Positions 1-7,907 of a DNA stretch of 64,000 nucleotides are shown one piece after another. Made by a program: the position numbers and the translations under genes. This stretch comes from JACVRW01 sp963751835. Lineage in GTDB: Bacteria > Actinomycetota > Thermoleophilia > Solirubrobacterales > Thermoleophilaceae. The stretch spans positions 50,503-114,502 of the forward strand of contig CAVVWD010000038.1 in NCBI GenBank assembly GCA_963751835.1, in the 5' to 3' direction. The stretch's first letter is position 1; each line of letters opens with the position of its first letter. Below the pieces are notes generated by a model. It saw nothing but the letters and a program-made list of their open reading frames with translations, was not told the DNA's origin and ran no database searches.

Positions 1-155
1 GCGTCTACCGCCAGGCCGTGACGGCCGCCGGCACGGGCTGCATGGCGGCCCTCGACGCCGAGGCCTACCTGCGCGACACGCCGGTCGACGCCGAGGCGCA
101 CTGGGCGGGCCTGCCGGAGCGGATCGAGGCGGCTGCGGAGTCGGCCGCTTCCTAA
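1..155 (+). CDS. trxB: Thioredoxin-disulfide reductase, C-terminal end (partial)
   Basis: The reading frame starting at base 3 runs without a stop to TAA at 153-155 and encodes about 50 residues. It begins VYRQAVTAAGTGCMAALDAE, which matches the conserved C-terminal FAD-binding segment of bacterial thioredoxin reductases (the '(Y/F)RQAxTAAGxGCMAALDAExYL' region). The remainder of the gene, including the redox CxxC, lies outside the window. The enzyme would transfer electrons from NADPH to thioredoxin in the cytoplasm. The tail after this motif is Glu/Ala-rich and slightly longer than in E. coli TrxB. The identification rests only on this C-terminal signature, so a related FAD/NAD(P) oxidoreductase is possible. 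Confidence 0.72.
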   Translation, partial: VYRQAVTAAGTGCMAALDAEAYLRDTPVDAEAHWAGLPERIEAAAESAAS

Positions 156-181
156 ACAGTCCGGCAAGCGCGGCAGGGCCA

Positions 182-1486
182 GTGTCGCGGGGGTCCGGGG
201 GCGTGAGCCCCCGGCCAGCATCATGGACCAACTGGGCGCGCCAGCAGCGCTGCGCGCCAGAGCGAATAGCGCGGCCCCGCTCCGAGCAGGAGCTCGTTCG
301 GGTCGTGGAGGGCGCCTCGCGGGTGAAGGTCGCGGGCTCGGGCCACTCCTTCACGGACATCGCCTGCACCGACGGGCTGATGCTCGACCTGTCCGGCATG
401 CGGCGGCTGCTCGCCGTCGATGGCAACGACGTGACGGTGGAGGCCGGGATCACGCTCCGCGAGCTCGGCGAGGAGCTCCGGACGCGCGGGCTCGCGATGG
501 AGAACCAGGGCGACGTGGACCCGCAGACGCTGGCGGGGGCGATCTCCACCGCCACGCACGGCACCGGAGGGAGCTTCCGGAACCTCTCGTCACAGGTGGT
601 GGGAGTGCGGCTCGTGGACGGCAACGCCGAGCCGCACGAGATCCGCGACGGCGACGAATTGCGCGCGGCCCGGGTCTCGCTCGGGGCGCTCGGCGCGATC
701 TCCGCGGTAACGCTCCGCTGCGTGCCCGCATTCACCATCCACCGGGTTGACGAGCGGCGCCCGCTCGACGACGTGCTGCCGCGTCTCGACGAGCACGTGG
801 ACGCACACGACCACTGGGAGGCGTTCGTGATGCCGTACACGCGCCGGGCGCTGACGCTGACCTCGGCGCGGACCGACCGCGAGCCCGAGCCCGCCGGCCC
901 GGTGGGGGCGTTTCTGCATGACGTGCTGCTGGAGAACGCGGCCCTGGGGCTGGCCTGCCGGCTCGGGCGGCGCTTTCCGGCGCTGATCCCGCGGCTCAAC
1001 GGCACGATCGCCTCGCTGATGGGCCGCTCAGAGCATCTCGACGCGAGCAACCGCGTGTACGCGAACGTGCGGCTCGTGCGCTTCACGGAGATGGAGTACG
1101 GCATTCCACGCGAGCACGCGCCGGAGGCGCTCGAGCGCGTGTTGGAGCTGGTCGAGCGCCGCCGGCTGCCGATCGGGTTCCCGATCGAGCTGCGCGTGGC
1201 GGCGTCCGACGACGCTCTCCTCTCCACCGCTCACGGCCGCCCGACCGCCTACATCGCGGTGCACCAGTACCTGGGGATGGAGTACGAGAGCTACTTCCGC
1301 GGCGTCGAGGCGATCATGGACGACTACGGCGGCCGCCCGCACTGGGGCAAGCGCCATTACCAGTCGGCCGCCACGCTCGCGCCGCGCTACCCCGAGTGGG
1401 AGCGCTTCGCGGAGATCCGCGCGCGCTTCGACCCGGAGGGGCGCTACGAGAACGACTACACGCGGCGGGTCCTCGGGCCTGTCTAG
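182..1486 (+). CDS. FAD-linked D-arabinono-1,4-lactone / L-gulonolactone oxidase
   Basis: A 434-residue protein of the aldonolactone oxidase family. The N-terminal FAD-binding (PCMH) domain shows the GSGHSF motif near residue 53 and a 'STATHGTG' loop near 126. The C-terminal ALO domain ends with the family's 'RPHWGK' segment near residue 395. It should oxidise a sugar-1,4-lactone such as D-arabinono- or L-gulono-lactone, with FAD as cofactor. The start chosen is GTG 182; GTG 203 in the same frame is an alternative, because family members usually start just before the 'WTNWA' segment. The stop overlaps the stop of the convergent sulfatase gene within one shared CTAG. In mycobacteria a PLP fold-III gene is a close neighbour of this gene; here that partner lies at 4859-6082, beyond two sulfatases. 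Confidence 0.88.
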   Translation: MSRGSGGVSPRPASWTNWARQQRCAPERIARPRSEQELVRVVEGASRVKVAGSGHSFTDIACTDGLMLDLSGMRRLLAVDGNDVTVEAGITLRELGEELRTRGLAMENQGDVDPQTLAGAISTATHGTGGSFRNLSSQVVGVRLVDGNAEPHEIRDGDELRAARVSLGALGAISAVTLRCVPAFTIHRVDERRPLDDVLPRLDEHVDAHDHWEAFVMPYTRRALTLTSARTDREPEPAGPVGAFLHDVLLENAALGLACRLGRRFPALIPRLNGTIASLMGRSEHLDASNRVYANVRLVRFTEMEYGIPREHAPEALERVLELVERRRLPIGFPIELRVAASDDALLSTAHGRPTAYIAVHQYLGMEYESYFRGVEAIMDDYGGRPHWGKRHYQSAATLAPRYPEWERFAEIRARFDPEGRYENDYTRRVLGPV

Positions 1487-3120
1487 CGGCGGCAGGTGGG
1501 CGGAAGGCGACGGTCGAGCGTCACGACGCGGCCGTCGTTCGTGTGGATCCGGGCCCGCAGTCTCCGGCCGCCCACCGGAGAGCCGAACGGGCTTGCCCGG
1601 TCCAGCCGCAGTCGGCGGGCGCTGCGGAAGGTGACGCTCTCCAGTCCCGCGCCCCCCACGCGGGCGCGGCAGCCGCGAACCGCCAGGCGTGCGGGAGGGC
1701 GCGTGCGGCAGCCCCGGCCGGCGCAGACCGACAGCAGGCCGAGTCGCAACGACAGTTCTTCCTGGACGCCCGCGTACGCTGGGTCGGCGTGCAGGCTCGT
1801 CAGCTGGTACGGGTCGCGCTCGAGGTCGTACAGCTCGCGCTCGCCATTGGCGTGCTGGACGAACACATAGCGGTAGGTGCGGAGGGCGTCGAAGGCGGGC
1901 TGGTTCAATCCGGGCGCTCCCTCGATCAGGAGGTCGCGGCCCCACTCGAGCCCGCGGTCCTCGAGCAGCCGGAAGAGCGAGCGGCCGTCCTGCGTCCGAC
2001 CGGGGACGGCGCGTGCCGCCTCCAGGATCGTCGGGGCGAGGTCGGCGTTGGTCACGAGCTGGCGGCGCCGCGCGCCCTCCGGCACCCCGGGGCCGCGCAT
2101 GATGAGCGGCACCCGGATCGAGGGCTCGTACACGAGTACCTTCCCGTCCTGGACCCGGTGCTCGCCGTGGAAGAAGCCGTTGTCCGAGGTGAACAGGATG
2201 AGCGTCTCGTCGAGCTCGCCCTCGGCGCGCAGCGCCTCCACGATCCGCACGATCCCCTCGTCGACGGCGAGGAGCGACTCGAGCCGCTGGCGGTAGTTCT
2301 CGTCGATCGCGGCGGCCCGCTGGGCCCCGATCGGCGGCCGGCTCTGGATGAAGCTCGGCTTGTCGGAGACGTCTACCTCGTTGAAGGAGGGGTCGCCGGG
2401 CAACGGCTCGGCGGCGAAGCGGTCGATATGCCGCGGCGACGGCGACGGCGTGGGGAGTCCCTGCGGGTCGTCCGGGTCGCGCGGCGTGCCGCTGTGGGGC
2501 GCCAGGAACGCGACCGAGAGGAAGAACGGCGTGCGCGTCTCGCCCATGCGCTGGACCACCGAGACCGCGCGCTCGGCGTAGTAGTCGCTCGAGTGGAAGA
2601 TCGGGTTGCGGTCGAGTCCGTAGGTGTTGAGCAGGCCGTTCTCGTTGAGCATGTAGCCGTAGAACTGGTAGGTCGACGGGTCCACGGACGCGTACCACTC
2701 GCTCCAGCCCGGCGGCACCTCGGTGGGGTTGGCGATCCCGTACTGGTTCAGGAACTTGCCGATGTGAACGGTGCGATAGCCGGCGCGCTGGAGCCAGACC
2801 GGGAGCCACTCGCGCTTGTCGAGCCGCCCGTAGCCGCCGTCCGGCGGCGCGTTGCCGAGCACCCCGTGGTTGTGTGAATACTGGCCCGTGAAGAGCGTGG
2901 CTCGCGACGGGCAGCAGAGCGCGTTCGACACGAACGCGCGGTCGAAGGTCGTGCCCTCGGCGGCGAGCGAATCGCGCACGCCGGTCATCACCCTCATCGA
3001 CTCGAGCGTCTGGTCGTCGGTCATCAGCACGACGATGTTCGGGCGCTGGGGGGCGGCGGCGCCGGTGGCAGCCGGCGTGAGAAGCGCCGCGAGCAGGAAG
3101 GTCGCGGCGATGCCCTTCAC
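1483..3120 (-). CDS. Secreted sulfatase (arylsulfatase A-like) 1
   Basis: A 545-residue type I sulfatase with an N-terminal signal peptide (hydrophobic run at residues 4-22, Ala-rich end). The metal-binding 'MTDDQT' lies near residue 33. The formylglycine-forming C-x-P-S-R motif appears as CCPSRATLFTG near residue 69, and 'TSDNGFFHGEH' near 310 supplies further metal/substrate residues. It would hydrolyse sulfate esters outside the membrane after Cys-to-formylglycine maturation; no formylglycine-generating enzyme gene is visible here. The last ~80 residues form a Cys-containing beta-rich tail also seen in the neighbouring sulfatase. The ATG start overlaps the stop of the upstream sulfatase by 4 nt, so the pair is one transcription unit. 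The natural substrate cannot be told from the sequence. Confidence 0.88.
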   Translation of the reverse strand: MKGIAATFLLAALLTPAATGAAAPQRPNIVVLMTDDQTLESMRVMTGVRDSLAAEGTTFDRAFVSNALCCPSRATLFTGQYSHNHGVLGNAPPDGGYGRLDKREWLPVWLQRAGYRTVHIGKFLNQYGIANPTEVPPGWSEWYASVDPSTYQFYGYMLNENGLLNTYGLDRNPIFHSSDYYAERAVSVVQRMGETRTPFFLSVAFLAPHSGTPRDPDDPQGLPTPSPSPRHIDRFAAEPLPGDPSFNEVDVSDKPSFIQSRPPIGAQRAAAIDENYRQRLESLLAVDEGIVRIVEALRAEGELDETLILFTSDNGFFHGEHRVQDGKVLVYEPSIRVPLIMRGPGVPEGARRRQLVTNADLAPTILEAARAVPGRTQDGRSLFRLLEDRGLEWGRDLLIEGAPGLNQPAFDALRTYRYVFVQHANGERELYDLERDPYQLTSLHADPAYAGVQEELSLRLGLLSVCAGRGCRTRPPARLAVRGCRARVGGAGLESVTFRSARRLRLDRASPFGSPVGGRRLRARIHTNDGRVVTLDRRLPPTCRR

Positions 3121-4820
3121 GAGCAGGCGCGCAGGATGCGGTCGAGCGTCAGCCGGCGTCCGTCCACGGTCTCGGTCCGCACGCGCAGTCGGAAGCGGCC
3201 ACGGGGGCGCAGCTTCTTGAGCGGGATGTCCTCCACCACCGGAGGCGTGAGCCCGCGGCCCACGGGCCGCCGGCCCACGAGCACGTCTGCGATCGCGATC
3301 TCGTCACGCTCCGAGCCCCCGACGCGGACGCGGAGATCGTCGCGTACGCAGCGCGGCCCGACCGGGCGGCCCGCCGAGCGCAGGTAGAGGCGCAGGTGGG
3401 GGGCGGTCTGGCAGGACGTGCCGGCGCACGAGCGGAGCGCTCGCAGCCGCCGCTTCAGGTCGCGCTGGACGGGGCGGTAGCGCTCGTCGCCGTCCCGGCT
3501 GTCGAGCTCGTACGGGTCCTCGACGAGGTCATAGAGCTCGTACTCGCCCGTGGTCTGGTGCTCCACGTACAGGAAGCGGTAGTTGCGGATGCCGCGGTAG
3601 GTCGGGATGCCGTTGGCGCCCCGGCCGTTCTCGATCAGGATGTCCCTGCCCCACTCCTCGCCGGGGTCGGAGGCGAGGTCGAGCAGCGAGCGGCCGTCTA
3701 TCAGGCGCCAGGGCGCGACGCCCGTGGCGTCGAGGATCGTGGCGGGCACGTCGACGTTCGCGACCAGCCGGCTGTCGACGCGGCCGCGCGGTATCCCCGG
3801 CCCCCTCATCAGGAGCGGGATCCGGATCGACTCCTCGTAGGGGAGCACCTTCTCGGCGAGGGCCCGGTGCTCGCCGTGCATGAAGCCGTTGTCGGACATG
3901 TAGACGATCAGGGTGTTCTCGAGCTCGCCGGTGCGCCGGAGCGCGTCGACGACCTGGGCCACGCCCTCGTCCACCGCCTGCAGGCTCTCCAGCTCTTGGC
4001 GCCAGTTCTCCTCGATACCCGCCACCTTCTCGGGCGTGAAGCGGGGACGGTCGGCCACCACCTGCGGCTTGTCGTACATCGAGCGCTCGTTGAAGTGCGG
4101 CCAGCGCGGCATCGCATAGCCGGCGAAGGCATCACGGTGCCGCGGGGCCGGAGAGGGGGTGCCGGGGCTTGGTGGGTCGTCGGGATCGCGCGGGCCGCCG
4201 CGGTGGGGGGCCACGTACCAGAGCGACAGGTAGAAGGGCCGCTCTGAGGGCGCGGCATCCTCGATCAGCCCAACGGCGCGCCGGGTGGACTGGTCGGTCT
4301 GGTAGTCGCCGGGCCGGTCGGGATCCGGATAGGAGCGCAGCACCCCGTTCTCGTTGACCTTCCAGTTCGCGTAGTTGAAGGCGCCGGAGTGGGGGCTGCC
4401 GTACCAGTCCGAGTAGCCCGCCGGCACCCCGTCCTTGAACTCGTAGCCATTCAGATAGCGGCCCACGTGCATCGTGCGGTAGCCGGCTGCGCGCAGCCAG
4501 ACCGGCAGCGTGCTGGTGTGGTCGAGCGCGGCGAAGCCGCCGAAGGGGCCGCCGTTGTGGAGCACGCCGTGGTTGTGGGCGTACTGGCCGGTCAGGTTCG
4601 TGGCGCGCGAGGGGCAGCAGAGCGGGAAGCTCGCAATCGCCTGGTTGAAGTGGGTGCCGTCGCTCGCGAGCAGCGCGTTGAGCTGCGGCATCAGCGGCAC
4701 GGTCGCCGCCGTCTGGTCGTCGGTCATGAGCACGACGACGTTCGGCTGCGCGAGCGCAGGCGTAGCCAGGCAGGCCAGCACGGCCAGCGCGGCGGCGACG
4801 CTCAGGAGGAAGCGGGGCAC
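3117..4820 (-). CDS. Secreted sulfatase (arylsulfatase A-like) 2
   Basis: A 567-residue sulfatase paralogous to the next gene. GTG at 4820 is preferred over a longer open frame to 4952. It is preceded by GGAG at a 5-nt spacing and starts directly with a signal peptide (PRFLLSV...LATPALA), whereas the longer version adds a charged, signal-less leader. 'MTDDQT' lies near residue 32, the modification motif CCPSRATNLTG near residue 72, and 'MSDNGFMHGEH' near 310. A C-terminal Cys-bearing beta tail of about 100 residues follows the catalytic domain. The gene overlaps the downstream sulfatase by 4 nt. The upstream PLP enzyme ends 38 nt before its start on the same strand, so all three genes may be co-transcribed. 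Confidence 0.88.
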   Translation of the reverse strand: MPRFLLSVAAALAVLACLATPALAQPNVVVLMTDDQTAATVPLMPQLNALLASDGTHFNQAIASFPLCCPSRATNLTGQYAHNHGVLHNGGPFGGFAALDHTSTLPVWLRAAGYRTMHVGRYLNGYEFKDGVPAGYSDWYGSPHSGAFNYANWKVNENGVLRSYPDPDRPGDYQTDQSTRRAVGLIEDAAPSERPFYLSLWYVAPHRGGPRDPDDPPSPGTPSPAPRHRDAFAGYAMPRWPHFNERSMYDKPQVVADRPRFTPEKVAGIEENWRQELESLQAVDEGVAQVVDALRRTGELENTLIVYMSDNGFMHGEHRALAEKVLPYEESIRIPLLMRGPGIPRGRVDSRLVANVDVPATILDATGVAPWRLIDGRSLLDLASDPGEEWGRDILIENGRGANGIPTYRGIRNYRFLYVEHQTTGEYELYDLVEDPYELDSRDGDERYRPVQRDLKRRLRALRSCAGTSCQTAPHLRLYLRSAGRPVGPRCVRDDLRVRVGGSERDEIAIADVLVGRRPVGRGLTPPVVEDIPLKKLRPRGRFRLRVRTETVDGRRLTLDRILRACS

Positions 4821-4858
4821 AGGCACTCCAACACCTGGGGTACGTACGTGTTGCGGAT

Positions 4859-6082
4859 CTACAGCTCCGCCCGGCCCTCGCCGCGGTAAGTAGGTACCTC
4901 CTCCACGACCTCGCTGCCGCTCAGGAGGTAGAGGCTGTTGAATCGCTCGCACAGCTCGCCGGCCTTGGCGTGGCGCAGATAGACGTTTGCGCCCACGCGC
5001 AGGCTAGCGGCGGCGGACCCAATCACGGGCGTCTGCACCTCGCCGGCGCCCTCCAGCGAGTCGAGCCGCAGGCCATGTGGCAGGTGGGGTGAGGGCAGCC
5101 GATCCCGTCCCGCCGCCCCGGAGGCGAGGTAGCCCCCGCCCAGCAACGTCGCCACTCCGCCGCTCGGGCGCCGCACCACGGGCATCGCGAACATCGCAGC
5201 CGGGGTGAGGCTGAACGATGAGTAGCGGTCGAAGAGGGTTGGCGCGTAGAACCCCGACCCGGAGGTGATCTCGGTGATCACCTCTTCCTCGCACGTCGTG
5301 TGGATGCTCCCGGTCCCCCCGCCGTTCACGATCGCGACCTCGGCGACCTGGCGCACCGCCGCCACCACCGCCGCGCGCCGCTCGGCGATCTCAGCCACCG
5401 AGAGCGACTTGATCGCCCGGATCACGGGCTCCTGGACTCGCTTACCGAGCGGCCGGTCCACCACGCCCGCGATGTGGGCCTCGTAGCCCATCAGCGCGGC
5501 GAGCTCGAAGCGCGGGCGGCGTGCGATCTCCGCCGCGAGCGCACGGGCCTGGTCGGGCGTGCGCACGGGAGAGCGCTTGACGCCGATCTTGAGCCGCCCG
5601 CCGAGCGGCCACCAGCTCAGGTCGACGTCGATGCAAACGCGCACGGGCGGTCCGCTGGTCCCGGTTGCCGCCTCGATGAAGTCGAGCTGCTCGACCGAGT
5701 CGACCATGAGAATCGGCGGCCGCTCGGCCTCCAGTCGCGCCAGCTCGGCGAGCGCCCGGCGGTGGGCGGTCGGATACGCGAGCAGGATGTCCTCGAAGCC
5801 GTGCCCGTGGAGCCAGAGCGACTCGGGCAGCGTGAACGTCATCAGACCGCGAAAGCCCGGCTCCGGCTCCAGGATCGACGCGAGCAGCGCCCGGCAGCGC
5901 ACCGACTTGCTCGCCACCCGGATCGGGGTGCCCCGCGCGCGGCCGAGCATCTCGCGCGCGTTCGACCACATGGCGTCGAGGTCGACGAGCGCAAAGGGGG
6001 CGTCGAGGTCGGCACAGATCGCTTCGAGTTCCTCGTAGGAGCGCTCGCGCGCCAGAGCGGGTGCGGCTGCGGTCACGGCCAT
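4859..6082 (-). CDS. PLP fold-type III amino acid aldolase/deaminase (D-threonine aldolase-like)
   Basis: A 407-residue protein with the alanine-racemase-like TIM-barrel of D-threonine aldolase / D-serine deaminase relatives. 'PFALVDLDAMWSNA' followed by 'RVASKSVRC' carries the presumed PLP lysine (residue ~60) in the usual position after the first beta strand. The family 'MGYEAHIAG' segment lies in the middle, and a His/Cys pair expected for the metal site lies in the C-terminal beta domain. ATG 6082 is chosen because the open frame upstream is low-quality Arg-rich sequence. It is divergent from the EamA gene, with 17 nt between start codons. In mycobacteria a homologue sits next to the gulonolactone oxidase gene, as it nearly does here. 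The substrate is not known. Confidence 0.75.
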   Translation of the reverse strand: MAVTAAAPALARERSYEELEAICADLDAPFALVDLDAMWSNAREMLGRARGTPIRVASKSVRCRALLASILEPEPGFRGLMTFTLPESLWLHGHGFEDILLAYPTAHRRALAELARLEAERPPILMVDSVEQLDFIEAATGTSGPPVRVCIDVDLSWWPLGGRLKIGVKRSPVRTPDQARALAAEIARRPRFELAALMGYEAHIAGVVDRPLGKRVQEPVIRAIKSLSVAEIAERRAAVVAAVRQVAEVAIVNGGGTGSIHTTCEEEVITEITSGSGFYAPTLFDRYSSFSLTPAAMFAMPVVRRPSGGVATLLGGGYLASGAAGRDRLPSPHLPHGLRLDSLEGAGEVQTPVIGSAAASLRVGANVYLRHAKAGELCERFNSLYLLSGSEVVEEVPTYRGEGRAEL

Positions 6083-6099
6083 GAGGGCATTATCCCGGG

Positions 6100-6939
6100 G
6101 TGCCGCCCACCGTCCTCGTCCTGCTCGCGATCGCCTCGGTGCAGTTCGGTGCAGCCCTGGCCAAGGGCCTGTTCGACGAGATCGGCGCCGGCGGGACGGT
6201 CTTCCTGCGCGTGCTGTTCGCGGCACTCGTGCTCACGGCGCTCTGGCGACCCTCGCTGCGGGGCCACGGCCGCCGCGCACTCCGGCTCGTCGTCCTGTTC
6301 GGGCTCGTGCTCGCGTGCATGAACCTCGCCTTCTACGCCGCGCTCGACCGCATCCCGCTCGGGGTGGCCGTGACCTTCGAGTTCGTCGGGCCGCTCGGCG
6401 TGGCGGTGGCCGGCTCGCGCAAGGCGCTCGACCTCCTCTGGGTGGCGCTCGCGGCAATCGGGATCCTGCTGCTGTCGGATTTCGGCGGCGCCGACCTCGA
6501 CGCGCTAGGCGTAGGGCTGGCGTTCTTGGCGGGCGCGCTCTGGGCTGCCTACATCCTGCTGAGCGCCCGCATCGGCAGGGAGTTCGAGGGGGCCGACGGC
6601 CTGGCGCTGGCGATGGTCGTCGGCACCGTCGTGCTGATACCGGTCGGCGTTGCCGATGGCGGCAGCGACCTGCTCGTTCCCTGGATCCTCGCCGTGGCGG
6701 CGGCCGTGGCGGTCCTGTCGTCGGCGATCCCTTACACGCTCGAAATGGAGGCGCTGCGGCGGATGCCGACCGGGATATTCGGCGTCCTTATGTCGCTCGA
6801 GCCGGCGGTGGCCGCCCTGGCCGGCTTCATCGTGCTCGGAGAGGAGCTCGTCACCCGCGAGGTGGTCGCGATCCTGTTCGTGGTCGCGGCGAGCGCGGGC
6901 GCATCGCGCGAGGCGGTGCTGGCGCCGCGGGATGCGTGA
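6100..6939 (+). CDS. EamA/RhtA-family drug/metabolite exporter
   Basis: A 279-residue integral membrane protein with about ten hydrophobic helices in two EamA repeats; the second starts near residue 145. It most resembles the RhtA-type threonine/homoserine exporter branch: the N-terminal 'SVQFGAALAKGLF' and the 'FEFVGPLGVAV' segment are typical. The start is GTG 6100, only 17 nt from the divergent PLP-enzyme start, with no clear Shine-Dalgarno, so a leaderless or very short leader is likely. A role exporting an amino acid handled by the divergent PLP enzyme is plausible but only inferred. Its last ~208 bp are overlapped on the opposite strand by the extended 3' end of the hydrolase frame ending at 6732. 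Confidence 0.85.
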   Translation: MPPTVLVLLAIASVQFGAALAKGLFDEIGAGGTVFLRVLFAALVLTALWRPSLRGHGRRALRLVVLFGLVLACMNLAFYAALDRIPLGVAVTFEFVGPLGVAVAGSRKALDLLWVALAAIGILLLSDFGGADLDALGVGLAFLAGALWAAYILLSARIGREFEGADGLALAMVVGTVVLIPVGVADGGSDLLVPWILAVAAAVAVLSSAIPYTLEMEALRRMPTGIFGVLMSLEPAVAALAGFIVLGEELVTREVVAILFVVAASAGASREAVLAPRDA

Positions 6940-7907
6940 GCTTGGGCCGTCTCTCGGGTGGTGGCGCCGGGTCGGTCTCGCGTATGGGGCTGGGGAAGAG
7001 GGGTGGTGCTCATGCGGTGCGAGCTCGTTTCCGGATTTGGCACGCCAGGAGCGGCAGAAACTCGGGAGAAATGTGGCGCCAGATCCCGGGTTAGGGGCCG
7101 CTGTCCACGACCCCGTCTGGCGCTCGCGAGACCCTCGGCGCCGTCCGACGGAGCGGGCGCTCCGGCGAACGCCGCCAGCTCACGGGCGAAGCGCTCAGGC
7201 TCCTCCCAGTGCGGCGCGTGCCCCGTGCCCTCGAAGGACAGCAGGCGGGCATTCGGAAGCGTCCGCACGAGCCAGTCCTGCTCCTCACGGGGCACGAGCG
7301 CGTCCCGCTCGCCGTGCACGAGCAGCACCGGTTGCTCGATCCGGCGAAGGCCCGCCGAAAGGTCCATGTCGAGCAGCCCCGCGAACGCGGCCCGCCAGAC
7401 CCGCGCGGGGAGCTTCAGGCTCTCGGCCACGAAGGTGTCGAGGCGGCCCGGTGGCAGCGGCCGCTCGGTCGTCGAGGCCTGGAACTCGCGTACGAACTCG
7501 GGGTCGATCGGGTCCTCGAGGCCGGCCACCGCGTCAGCTACCTCCACGATCACCGGATTTCCAGCGGGTGGGCCCGGAGCGCCGGCGAGCACGAGCTTGC
7601 TCACGCGCTCCGGCCGCTCGATGGCGATCTGCTCCGCGACATAGGTGCCCATCGAGTGCCCCGCCACGACCGCCGAGTCGAGCCCGAGCTCGTCCATCAG
7701 CTCGAGCGCGTCCGCCGCGTAGTCCTCTGCCTGATAGCCGGATTCGGGCCGCTCGGCGTCTCCGTGTCCGCGCTGGGTCACGGCGATCGCGCGGACGGTC
7801 TCCGGCAGGTGCCCGAGGACCGGCTCCCACGAGCGCCAGGAGTCGGTGAGCCCGTGAAGGAGGAGGACCGGGGTTCCTTCTCCCTGTTCGACGTAGGGCA
7901 GCCGCAT
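6732..7907 (-). CDS. Alpha/beta hydrolase with unusual C-terminal extension
   Basis: The first ~265 residues are a standard alpha/beta-hydrolase. The oxyanion 'LLHGL' lies near residue 15, the nucleophile elbow GHSMG near residue 86, an Asp in 'HGERDALV' near 210, and the catalytic His in 'GTGHAPHWEEP' near 238. A normal family member would end near base 7100. Instead the frame stays open for ~125 more residues of Ser/Thr/Arg-rich low-complexity sequence and stops at 6732, antisense to the EamA gene. That tail is probably non-functional or a product of a lost stop. ATG 7907 overlaps the stop of the upstream gene (TGATG), so the two are translationally coupled. The substrate is unknown. Confidence 0.78.
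   Translation of the reverse strand: MRLPYVEQGEGTPVLLLHGLTDSWRSWEPVLGHLPETVRAIAVTQRGHGDAERPESGYQAEDYAADALELMDELGLDSAVVAGHSMGTYVAEQIAIERPERVSKLVLAGAPGPPAGNPVIVEVADAVAGLEDPIDPEFVREFQASTTERPLPPGRLDTFVAESLKLPARVWRAAFAGLLDMDLSAGLRRIEQPVLLVHGERDALVPREEQDWLVRTLPNARLLSFEGTGHAPHWEEPERFARELAAFAGAPAPSDGAEGLASARRGRGQRPLTRDLAPHFSRVSAAPGVPNPETSSHRMSTTPLPQPHTRDRPGATTRETAQAHASRGASTASRDAPALAATTNRIATTSRVTSSSPSTMKPARAATAGSSDIRTPNIPVGIRRSASISSV

Noticed and set aside
4821..4952. N-terminal extension of sulfatase 2 to 4952
   Set aside because: The extra 44 residues are charged and not signal-like; the GTG at 4820 has a good ribosome site and begins the signal peptide.
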